Assembly: GCF_030272615.1 (NCBI RefSeq)
Contig: NC_081406.1
Span: 211,520,997 to 211,584,996, forward strand
Length of the DNA: 64,000 bases
Direction: 5' to 3'
DNA from: Cryptomeria japonica
Taxonomy: Eukaryota; Streptophyta; Pinopsida; Cupressales; Cupressaceae
Both the position numbers and the translations under genes were made by a program. The notes below the pieces were generated by a model. That model was not told the DNA's origin. It was given only the letters and a program-made list of their open reading frames with translations, and did not search any database. Of this stretch, positions 44,711 through 54,800 are shown one piece after another (within the stretch, counting starts at the first letter, position 1; each line of letters starts with the position of its first letter).

Positions 44711-46251
44711 TGTTGGCATTATAATAGACAATAAGAGATTGTTGGCATTCCAATTACAATAAGAGATTGTTGGCATCTCAATAAGGATATTGAGAAGGTT
44801 GTTGATGATTATGGATATAACTGATTAAGGATGTTTACTGTCTTAATATTATTATTTTGTCATTGATGTCAAGAAATTGATTTTCTAATTCAGTATGATG
44901 TTGCCATATCTTAAGAAGTATGATTTGATGAGTATAAAGATGTTGGTAAAAGACACAGAAAGAATGTGATGAATAAGGGTAGGAATAAGTTATTCAATGG
45001 GCAACTATTACCGAGTTAGACAATGATGAGATCATGATGTTTAGATTGTTTTGATATCCTACATATGTTATTGATTGTAAGGTTAATACTATACTATGTT
45101 ACCGAGCAAAGAACCTAGTCCATAAACCCTAAGGAACCTAGTCAGTAAACCCTACGGTTATCAGTGTTGGTTAATGCAGGTAGAATGGCTAAGGAGTAAA
45201 GTTTAGTATTAACCGAGTTGCAACCGAGTAATAATAAAATGAATTGAATGAATAAAATCATTATTTAATGAAGGAAGCTGATGAGCTGGAACTCATTAAA
45301 TGATTGGTATGTCATGCATGAAGTTTGTTAAAGAATCTATGGAAAAGGAAAATCGGCAGGAAGCTCTACAACGTAGATTGAACCGCAATAACCTTGTGCA
45401 AGTTCCAAGAAAGGACTAAAAGTCCCGAGGCAAGGTAAAACATTTTCAGATCGAAAGATACAAAGAACTTGGTGTAGTTTCAAGATCTGATGGCTATGAT
45501 TAATCATGGGATATGTGATCAAGGAGATTAAGCAGTTAGCAAATTGTTTATAAATAAGGAACTATTGATAAACAATACATGTGGGCAAGTGTATGCACAG
45601 GGATGCTACATAGTGATTACCGAGCACATAAGCTTGAAGACCTGTTTGAATAATAGAGTATAGAGCCCAGCAGATGGACAAGATAAGTCCTATGACTAGA
45701 TTGTATTGAGCAAATAAGAATCTACTTTAGCATTTTAGATGTGAAGTTGCAGATAGATTTTCATTACCGTTATTTTGTAAAGTGACAGAAAATCTCTTAA
45801 TCGAGTGGACTTAACAGTCTTATTTGTAAAACCCTCTAGCAAGGTGACATTTTGATTGAGTGTTTGAAATCCTTTAACAAGGTCACCTCTAACAAGGTGA
45901 AGATCCTAACAGATCTACGGGAAATCCCTTAACCGGGTCACATCTAGCAATGTGTTTGTAATCTTTAACATGATTTTCTTTTAACCAAGCATACTCTAGA
46001 AGAGTATATTTCTTAGTGGATCCAAAATCCCACAGTGGTTTTTCCCTATTTGGGTTTCCACATTAAATCTGGTGTTATGATGTTTATATGCTTTTGAGTT
46101 TGCATGTTTAGTAGTTTTGGTTATATTATTGAAGTATATGTTACTGAGGTTGAATCTGTTGTTTTTATGGAAGATTAAGTTTCTATGATTCACCCCCCTC
46201 TCATCTTATTAGCTTGGCATCTATACTTAACATTAAGTATCAGAACTATCA
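44711..46251 (+). repeat. 3' LTR of element B
   Basis: 1541 bp, TGTTGGCATTATAATAGA to GAACTATCA. It carries a tandem duplication of about 23 bases (45111-45133, 45134-45156) that is absent from its own 5' LTR but present in solo LTR H. TATA-like TTTATAAATA at about 45547-45556. Confidence 0.95.
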
Positions 46252-46256
46252 GAAAA

Positions 46257-48170
46257 TGTATACTAAGGTGATTTGTGATGAAAATGCCCAAACACAAGAT
46301 TATAGAAACTCTAGGTTTTGTGGAAATACTGAACATTCCCCAATTTCCAGAAGAAGTAGTAAGAATTGTCTTGAGTAGAGAACATGAAGAATTTCTATGG
46401 CTTGATTTTGTCTGCAAATTTACCCAACAAGCAATTAGGGAAGTAACTGGCTTACCCTCAACCGATAGCAGACCTGACAAAACAAAGAAGATCCCTAACA
46501 ACAAAGTGATGACCCTAACCAAAGCAACATCTGACAATAGATCACTGAGAGTGAATGATATCAAAGACATCAATGTGAGATTTGTGAGTATGGTGCTAGG
46601 TTACAAGACTACACATGCTAACAGGCTAAATTCAGTTTCTAGTCTTTGAATAAATAGTGCTTACGAGATGGTTAACAACAATGCAATGATAGATGTGTGT
46701 GAATGGCTAAAAGATGAACTCATTGATAAGTTGAAAAAGATTAAAGGAGATAAGAAAGGGACATTCTAATTTAGAAATCTTTTGGTATGTTTGATGTTGT
46801 ATTTCACTAAGGAAATCCCTGATACATGACCTAAAGACTTTGGATATGATATACCGATAGGAAAACAACTACAGGAAGCTTTTACCAGCATGGGAACTGC
46901 TAGAGATGACAATATAATTGAATATTTCAAAACTTTCCAAGCTAAAATGAAAACTAGAGAAAGACTACCATAGAGTGTAGTGGACAAATATGACAAAGAA
47001 ATATATAATGTTATCAAGAGAGATGAGACATGAATGGAATCTGTACTCCCTAGGACTGTTTGGGTAATTGAAATGGGATATGAGGTAGATCTTAACATTC
47101 TTGTGACATATGCTAAAGCATTATTGGATGCACTGAGAGAACCATCAGAACAAGTTTTTGGTAGTGTTGAAACTATTGAAAGTGATGTAAAAACATTGAA
47201 GCAAAGGAGGAAAAGAGAAAAATTTATTAGAGATGCTTCTAAGAAAGTGAAGGAAATCAAGGAAAATGTAATGAACATCAGTGGCATATCAGCTAGTGAA
47301 CTTGAAGGACTGCAACTAGAGGTACACATTTCATCGGTTGGAACAACTTCTAGAACTGACAGTAACAAGGCAAAAAAGTTTTAAAGAGTTGAAAGGAGGA
47401 AGAGAAAACCTTCACCGGTACCCTCTCCTTCACCTAAGAGAACAAGGACTTTAAGGAAGAAACAACAGGTAGTAAGGGGACCACCAAAGAAATTAACACC
47501 AAAGAAGAAACAACAACCTATTACTCCTTCTTTAGATGATTTATTGAATGAGATAACTGATGATGGAAATCTGGCAAATGTACACCAACTGTATAACACA
47601 TTTAAAGATTTTGACAGGGAAATCATTGAGAATAGTATTATTTTATATCTAGACACATACAAAAAGGTTTTGATTGAAGTTGTGGATGACTTACCTAGTG
47701 ATTTGTATAGGAGATTGGAAGCAAAAAGGATTGCAGTGATGGAATTAGATAAGAAACTAAAAGTTGAGAAACTTCTAGCTGTACATCTTGTGAATTCAAA
47801 AGAAGAAATTGATGAATTAATCTCCGAGGCTAACCAATTTTTTTTTGCTTATGGACACCAGCAAATAAGTTTAATGGTAGGAAGAGTAAAAGAGATTGCA
47901 GATGAAACTACTGATAACTGAGATATATTTTTTGTGGAAAAGGAAAAACAAGAGGAAATGAACTAACCAAAGGAAACATTTAAAGTGTATCAAAAGGTTA
48001 AGGACAAGGGAAAAGGGAAAGTTTGTAGTATTCCAAACATCAAAATCACTGACAGTTTACCGCCACCTTTGGATACTGCACTAGTACATATTGATGATCC
48101 ACCTGTTATTGAAACTGAAGGTGTCACACATGATGACACTAATCCTGATCGGAGATACTATTCACCATGA
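46257..48170 (+). pseudogene. second frame of element A, middle part (unknown family)
   Basis: One reading frame, interrupted by stops at about 46647, 46766, 46828, 46970, 47032, 47382, 47919 and 47964. The first 130 residues look globular (NIPQFPEEVVRIVLSREHEE, then TQQAIREVTGLPSTD, then MVLGYKTTHANRLNSVSSL). Next are Lys/Glu-rich helices (DVKTLKQRRKREKFIRDASK), a basic Pro-rich stretch (PSPVPSPSPKRTRTLRKKQQ, near 47405-47470) and another helical part (YRRLEAKRIAVMELDKKLKV). I do not recognise the family. It has no catalytic motif of protease, RT, RNase H or integrase. An env-like or accessory role, as in some copia lineages, is only a guess. Confidence 0.65.
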
Positions 48171-49315
48171 ATATGGACACTCAAAAAGTGAATATTGTTG
48201 TGGACAAGGATAGTGCAAAGGTTAAGGATGACAATGTTGGCTGTGGCAACATGGCTGAGAAACTGGTAGAGACTGTTAAGGTTGAGATCCCAACCCAAAT
48301 AGAGAAACCATTAGATACTAAGAAACCTACTGAAGGAACAAATGCTGGTATAGGGCCATTGGAGACTAAGATACCGACAAAACTTACTGAGAAACCTATT
48401 GAGGTAGAGGTACATACTAAGAAAGAGAAACCAACAATAACTGAAACATCAAAACAGTCTGAGAAACCCTTGCTAGTTGAGATGCAAAAAAAAACTGATC
48501 CACCAGAGGTAAACACAAGTAAAATGGTTACAACTGAATGAAACACAGAGGTAATAAAGGCAATTGGTGAGACATCTGACACATCAAGTGAATTCAGACC
48601 TACAAATGTTACAGAGGTACTCTTGGATTCAATAAAAAAGATAACAGATTGTAATGCATTGGCCTACAAGGCAATTGATAACACTGTACCTATTCTTAAA
48701 TTGATTGCACCTTATTGTAACATAGATCATATTAAGGATTATTTAGGCAAACTGGACACATTGTCCAAATTTATTGTTGACAATGTAATAACAGTTGATA
48801 AAGTAAATGAGGACACAATAAAGGACAGAATTGAAAAGGAGAAGAACAAATTATTGGATGACACCATAAAGAAGCGCATTGAACACCTGAATACATTATT
48901 ACCAGCACCGAACTCTACTATTTTGGAGTACAAAGAGCTATACAGGGAAACATGCAAACCTCACCTTTTGACAAAGGACATAGACAAAGAGATTAGTGAA
49001 ACACAAAAGGAAATTGATGACATAGCAGATATCATAATTGGTTCATTTGGTCACATATCAGTTTTTGAGCAAGAAATGACAGGTTTTGAAGAAAAATTAG
49101 TGAAACCTGAAAAAGAAAAGGCAAGGATAACGTCTAATGCCAAAGAGCTTAAAAATAAGCTTGGTCCTAATTTGGGAAATCTTATTTCCCAGAGAATAGA
49201 AATATCTAAGGCATTACTTCAGGGAGAACGATCACCAGAAGATCACATGCATTATCTCACTAGCACAATCCAACAAAGTGAGGCAACTTTGAAGGACAAC
49301 AAAAGGTTTATGCAG
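48171..49315 (+). pseudogene. second frame of element A, C-terminal part
   Basis: A one-base shift at about 48167-48171 moves the frame. It encodes a Thr/Lys/Pro/Glu-rich low-complexity stretch with repeated E-K-P units (48250-48540), a TGA at 48539, and a helical C-terminal part (IKDYLGKLDTLSKFIVDNVI, then ETQKEIDDIADIIIGSFGHI). At 49316 a retroposed sequence cuts the frame. When that is removed the frame continues for 10 codons at 51214 and ends at TAG 51244-51246. Confidence 0.65.
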
Positions 49316-49331
49316 GGATAGCGAAGGAAAA

Positions 49332-50264
49332 ATGGGAGGAAATAAAAAAAGGTTTGAACCTACCTCTTGCTTAGAATGGAGGAAGAACAAGGAAGTCTGG
49401 CATATCCTTCAGGAGGGGGGTCTGAGTGTGTTTATGGAGAGGCTTAGTGGGAAAGATCCTATGGTTACCAAACATTTTATTAAGAACTGGAAGAATGGAA
49501 AGATCCTGGTCAGATCCCAGATGATGACTGTAGATGAGGAGATTATTGCTGAAGCTACGAGGATGATGACTGAGGGCATGAAATTTTATAGGGACTGCAA
49601 CATCTCTGATAAAGCAATGGACCAATTCCCTATCACGAATGATGAGAGGAAGAAGATGGTGAAAGTTGGCAATTCCTATCATTCCCCAAAATGGATATGC
49701 AGGCCATGGAGGTTTGTTTTATTTTCTACTATCACCTATATTACTTTGGATGGTAGGTTTACTAGAGCCTATGGACACCACTTTGTTTTTCTCAACCATT
49801 TCTGCCATGGGGAAAAGGTGAGCCTTCCATATTATCTAGCTTGCTCCACGGACCATACTATCAAGGAGATTCAGAAAGATCCCAAAGGTGACCATGCCCT
49901 TCACCAGGGTCTTATGGCTCTTGTCTATAAAGTTCTTAAAGGGAGATGCATTGAAAAATCTATTAAAGGTAAATATGCAAGAGATGAGGATGGGGAGAGT
50001 GAAGCTAGTGGCTTTAACTTTGATTCAAAGATTGAGGGCAACTCAGAGGAGACTAGTAAAAAAGGTAGGAACAAGGCTAAGAGGAAAAGGATAATGGCGG
50101 ATTCAGATATCTCAGATTCTGAGGTCAAATCCTTCAAGGGGAAATTCATTAAAAAAAAGAAAGGGAAAGTTATAGGAAAGCAAATGCAGAGGAAGAAGAC
50201 TAGCAAGGGAAGCAATAAAGATATTAGTCAAATTCTGATTGACTCTGATGAGGAGGTAGAGTAG
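49332..50264 (+). CDS. 310-codon frame of the retroposed sequence (unknown protein)
   Basis: Open frame starting MGGNKKRFEPTSCLEWRKN. Residues 1-165 look globular, with many aromatic and His/Cys residues (WHILQEGGLSVFMERL, then MTVDEEIIAEATRMM, then WICRPWRFVLFSTITYITLD, then AYGHHFVFLNHFCHG). Residues about 210-310 are acidic then strongly basic, with KKGRNKAKRKR and KKKKGKVIGKQMQRKK, which could be nuclear localisation signals. It ends TAG at 50262, but the same frame stays coding-like afterwards, so the stop may be a mutated Gln codon. I do not recognise the family. It is probably not expressed here, but it is well preserved for its surroundings. Confidence 0.55.
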   Translation: MGGNKKRFEPTSCLEWRKNKEVWHILQEGGLSVFMERLSGKDPMVTKHFIKNWKNGKILVRSQMMTVDEEIIAEATRMMTEGMKFYRDCNISDKAMDQFPITNDERKKMVKVGNSYHSPKWICRPWRFVLFSTITYITLDGRFTRAYGHHFVFLNHFCHGEKVSLPYYLACSTDHTIKEIQKDPKGDHALHQGLMALVYKVLKGRCIEKSIKGKYARDEDGESEASGFNFDSKIEGNSEETSKKGRNKAKRKRIMADSDISDSEVKSFKGKFIKKKKGKVIGKQMQRKKTSKGSNKDISQILIDSDEEVE

Positions 50265-50959
50265 AATAAAAATGATGAGGGACAAGATAAGGAGGGGGAG
50301 GAGAATCTGGTTATGGGCAACAGTGAGGGTTTGAACACCCAAGGTATGTAGAAAGAGGATCAAGAGGACAAAAGTGGTAAGCTTAGTGATTATGTTGGTG
50401 AAAATGTGACTATAAAGGATTTCTATGAGACCGTCAGTACAATTGTGAAGGGTATAGACGGTTTGAAGAAACTTATGATGACTATCAAAAAAGCAACGAT
50501 GGGCAAGAAACTCATGAAAAAAAATGTTAAAGAATTGGCAGTTACAATTAATAATGCAGAAGCCATTGAAAGTATGGTGGGTAAAATTATTGCCACTGAA
50601 AAAAAGGTTAAAGAGATTGAAGAAAATAAGGAGGTGAAAGGGATGGAAACTGCTATGAACATCTGGGTAGCAGAATTGATAAGATGGAACTCATTGTTAA
50701 GAAAATTGTAGAACAAAACTTCCAGATCCTCAAAGCATCAGTGGATAACATGAACATCTTGATCAATAGATTTGAGAACAACATAGAGAAGGATGGTGAC
50801 AAGGAACAACTAGACAAAAAAGGTCATGAGAAGAGGACTAGAGCCAATACTAGGATCAAGGGTGACATCAAAGGTTGTGAGCTAGAGGAGTTAAAGACAT
50901 TGGTGGACAACATGAAGAAAATGGTTGTCCATGCTGAGGATATCATGAAAAGTATCTAG
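50265..50959 (+). pseudogene. coiled-coil continuation of the retroposed frame
   Basis: The 49332 frame continues through a second TAG at about 50347 into a coiled coil (VKELAVTINNAEAIESMVG, then KKVKEIEENKEVKG). At about 50690 it shifts to a frame with QNFQILKASVDNMNILINRF and LKTLVDNMKKMVVHAEDIM, ending TAG at 50957-50959. Restoring one frame would give a protein of about 540 residues. A 3' UTR of about 240 bases follows to the A-rich end. Confidence 0.55.
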
Positions 50960-51213
50960 TTGTCTCTGTCTTTATCTTGGCAGTGGTCTTTTTGTTGTCG
51001 TTTTGCTTTCCAAAAGCTATCTTTTTCTGGTTTTTAATGTAATGTTATGTAATGTGTGTTGGGATCCCTTTTTGTTCGGTAGGGATCTGTTTTAGTTTTT
51101 GAAGTGATTGGGCACAAATCTTTCTAGTTCTTATGATATCTCCAGCTTTGTAAAAGGTTCAGGTTCCTTTCAAAAACCTGCTTTTACTTAATCAAAACAA
51201 AAGGTTTATGCAG

Positions 51214-51479
51214 AGCTTGAATTTGGTTTTGGCAGATAACTTTTAGATTGTAACCAACTGGTTATAGACTTTAAGGTGAATTTTTGCACTCATTTGACTA
51301 TTTTAGACAGCCTTTGTCATTGGTGTCAAAGGGGGAGTAGTGGAGAGAAAAATACTTCTTCAGAGGAGATCATTTGCTTAGGGGGAGCACATCTTTTTGG
51401 AAACTTTTTGGACTTCAGTTTTTGGAACATTTTTTGGATTTTTCTCATGAGTGTTGCCATCAATGCCAAAGGGGGAGAT
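51214..51479 (+). other. end of second frame, 3' UTR and PPT of element A
   Basis: The last 10 codons of the second frame run to TAG at 51244-51246, followed by a UTR. The purine tracts are GGTGTCAAAGGGGGAGTAG at about 51322-51340 and AAAGGGGGAGAT at 51468-51479, the latter being the PPT beside the LTR. Confidence 0.82.
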
Positions 51480-52029
51480 TGTTGGCATTCTACACTCTTA
51501 TGAGTATAGTTGATGTTGTCATTGATGGCAACCAACTGGCAACCAACTGGAAAACATCTATCAACCCACCAATAGTTACCGACACCGGCAATAGACTTAT
51601 ACATACACCAGCAGACACCTCATCGACAGCGGCAATAATGCATACTGACACTCAGGCCAACATGGAATAAAATCTGTTTATTGTTTTATATTGTAATTAT
51701 ATTTTCTAAAAGCCGACTTGGCATATTGTAAAAGACTCATATATATGCATGAGATCTTTTAGGTCATTTTGTAAGAGAGAGAGGAGATGATAAAAAGGTT
51801 AGATGATATTTTGATATATTTGATAGTGAAGGTTTTGTTAATAGATTGAGCTTAAACCGGTATTGAACCAGGCATATTTGATGTTGATCTGAAGCAGTAC
51901 ATTGTATTGGATTTTGATAATCCATTTTGTAAGTTAGTGAGACTTTTATTTTGTGATTGAGTAGTGAGCTCTAGGCTGCTAGCCTTCCTGCATGTGCAGA
52001 CCCCTCATTGTAAGTAATATTTATTCATT
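51480..52029 (+). repeat. 3' LTR of element A, first part
   Basis: Matches 31585-32122 of the 5' LTR from TGTTGGCATTC. An extra CAACTGGCAAC-like repeat is present near 51531-51545. It is interrupted after TTATTCATT by the insertion at 52030. Confidence 0.93.
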
Positions 52030-52381
52030 TGTAATGCCCCACTAGGAAACCCTGAAGGGTTTAAGTTAAAAACACTCAAATGGAGTGTAAATATATATTT
52101 TTTAAATTAATAATTAAGAGTGTTAAAAATAAGACACAACATTAAGAAACATTAGAGTTATCTAAATCTTAGATAACACAACGGAAAACTAAACAAATCT
52201 AAGGAGTTTCCCAATGTGATTACGTAACCTCACACCTAACTCAACTTGTGACAATCAATCCAATAAGTTGGGTATCTTAATTATGAGTTAATGCTTAAGA
52301 CATGGATATGTTATGTTCGATGACTTGGCATTTTAGAATTTAGGAAGCATTTCATCTATTATGATTGGGGATTAAGTTAAC

Positions 52382-53212
52382 AAGAGGATATTTACTCAAT
52401 GAAGTTAAAACATAATTAACTTAAGAATTCACCCATTAAGGTTTAAGTAGGGTTAACTTGACGAGTCCATCCATTTTAGATACAATGCGACTAATATAAC
52501 GAAGTTCCTTTACTTAGGTTTAAAAGTAACCAACCACAAATGAGATCATCCTTTATAGTTAAAAGTATGGCTAATAAGATGAGATTCATTCATTAAGAAT
52601 TAAGATGTAAATAATAAAATGAGGTTCCTTCATTTGGTTTTCAAACATAACCAACAAATAAGTCGTAGTTCATTTATGGAGGATAAAATGTAAATAGCCA
52701 AAGAGTTCTTCCATTGAAGTTGAAATAATACTAAGAGATGGAGATCAATTCATTAAGGTGAAAATGTAATATAGGCACATGAGTTCATCCCTTTAATTAA
52801 AATATAGTTAGCAAGATGATATTCATTCGATCAAGAATAAAATTATAAGTACATAGTGATGATCATCCATTAGGATTAAAATATAACTAACTTAATGAGT
52901 TCACTCTTTTTAGTTTAAAATAAAGTTAATATGAAGGAATACATTTGCTATGGGTAAGATTTAAACAACTAAATGAGTTCTCCTGTTTTAGTTCAAATTA
53001 TGATGCAGATCATTTATTAAGGTTATAATGAGGGTAACCAATTTGAGTTCACCCAATTATAAACTAATCTGGTAAGGATTATTTGTTTAGAATAAAACAT
53101 AAATAACTAAATGAATTCATCCAATTTAGTGAAATATAGCTAACATGACTATGTTCATTTACTAAGATAAAGAGGTAAATACCCAAATGAGGTGCTTCCA
53201 TTAGATTTCAAT
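52382..53212. repeat. degenerate minisatellite of about 39 bp
   Basis: About twenty diverged copies in a row, each opening GAGTTCATCCATTTAGG-like and closing AAATATAAATAAC-like, with units of about 35-43 bases. Copies are easiest to see at 52519, 52559, 52599, 52639, 52716, 52752, 52792 and 52895. No protein coding. Confidence 0.7.
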
Positions 53213-54584
53213 TTAGGTATTATGATAGTTAATCCAATATTTGTTATCCATTCATTACATTCAAATCTCAAGCCTTATGACAAGTTAAACCATTAATTGT
53301 AACCTAGGGAGTTTCTTTCCATGCTTACTTCTTTTCATTAACATTAACAAATTTCTTTCCCCAATCATATTTACAATCCTTTTATGACCCTAATTACTAC
53401 TTTTAACAAGATGACTATAATCATGCATTCAAAAATTAATTTCATTAAAATTTCCCATTATACACTTACATAATGCAACCATACATGATAACTTAAACTA
53501 TGAAGTAAGAGTGACAAAAGCATTGCATAACACAGATATGATCTCAGAGTTCACCCCTAGAGGGCTACATCTCCGGGTCTGCTCAACTGCAAGACCCCTT
53601 TGGCATTTAATATAGTTAGGATTACATAAGTTTCATGTCTTTTACATCATTGTCATATAGGTGAACACACCCACTATACAACAACCACCCCGGTCGATAA
53701 TTACATAATGATCCCTTTTGAAGCGGATCCTACTGAATACATCAAAAGCAAATAAAGACTTGACTGACTATGACTAGGCACAAACAATCTGGACGACAGG
53801 GACCCAACCAACCTATCAAGGGCGTGCTAATATTATAGACATAGCGATAACAAAAGTATTAAACCATGCACAAGCATTAACGGGTAAATGCGGTCTTTTC
53901 TCATGTTGATTTAAGCATCTAACAAGTTATTTAATCCATAGATATGCATCAACGACAAGTTGGTTTTACAAAAATACTCTAGCCTCTTTTCTAACGACAC
54001 CAACATTACCCTTTACTATAAAGAACAAACTACATCAAAATAAATAAGGAAATGGGAAAATCATCTCCCAGCTAATTTAAGATTCCCTTGCATACATTCT
54101 AAAAATAATACTTTTACACCATTCAATTTATTCATTAGCACCTATATATGAGTCCTAGCATTCACTAGCTTAAATAAATAAATGAATAATAAAATAAAAT
54201 ACAACCTTCATCAATTGTTAAATGAATGGAAATTATTACTTTATTGAATCCAATGATTAATATATAATTAATAATATATGCTAATTAGATATTATCTATA
54301 TTAGCATATATTTTAATATATATATTTACCCCTTTGTTTTTTTTTAATATTTCCTTACTAGAAATATAAATTTCAACCCAAATTTAATAATAATAAATAT
54401 ATTACTTATAATATAATTTCATTATTTTATAACCCCCTTTTAAAAAATAAAAACATACAAAGAAGGCACCATATTTAAATTTTAAATATATATAAAATAA
54501 TAAATTAAAAAAACTAACAAATGGAGGGCAGCCCAAAACCCTAGGTGACGAAACCCTAGGGCGGGCCGTGCCCTAACCGAAGAG

Positions 54585-54800
54585 TTTGCGGCCTCCACGA
54601 AGGACGTAGGCCCCTCGGCCTCCACCTACAGTGGAGCCGGGGATACTGCGGCCGCTGTGGGGTCGCAAGCCCTTCAGCCCCCACATAGTGGAGCTGGGGG
54701 TTGCTGCGGTCTCCATGGGAGTCGTAGTCCCCTTTGACCCCCCACTATGTGGGATCCGGGAGGAGCTACGGTGGCGCCATGGGGAGGGGCGGGTTGAGCT
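54585..54800. repeat. GC-rich imperfect tandem repeats of about 60 bp
   Basis: At least three units begin GCGGCCTCC, GCGGCCGCTGTGG and GCGGTCTCCATGG, each holding a CCCCCACATAGTGGAG-type palindromic core. The block is a sharp GC island inside very AT-rich DNA. It is followed by homopolymer T runs at 54831-54873. Confidence 0.65.

Larger units (their letters stand above)
38630..46251 (+). mobile_element. Ty1/copia element B, complete but disabled
   Basis: A 7.6-kb element: 5' LTR 38630-40135, PBS, gag, PR, INT, RT, RH, PPT and 3' LTR 44711-46251, with TSD GAAAA (38625-38629, 46252-46256). It lies in the second frame of element A. It matches D along gag, pol and LTR. Its frames carry few stops but several small deletions (near 41395, 41760, 42960, 43040 and 43313). 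Confidence 0.97.
49316..51195 (+). mobile_element. 1.9-kb retroposed sequence with 18-bp target duplication
   Basis: Flanked by identical 18-mers AACAAAAGGTTTATGCAG at 49298-49315 and 51196-51213. It starts 16 bases before an ATG and ends in a non-coding tail that finishes ACTTAATCAAAAC-like, with A-rich sequence at the junction. A long TSD, an almost immediate start codon, a 3' UTR and an A-rich end are the features of LINE-mediated retroposition, not of LTR integration. Removing the insert restores the reading frame of element A. It could be a processed copy of a gene or a non-autonomous LINE-like element. No RT or endonuclease is present. Confidence 0.75.

Noticed and set aside
38630-46251. 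The copia pol at 41-44 kb as the pol of element A
   Set aside because: It lies entirely inside element B, which has its own LTR pair, PBS, PPT and TSD GAAAA.
52382-53212. CRISPR-like array
   Set aside because: Units are degenerate with no separate repeat and spacer classes, and the context is a plant retroelement. It is a minisatellite.
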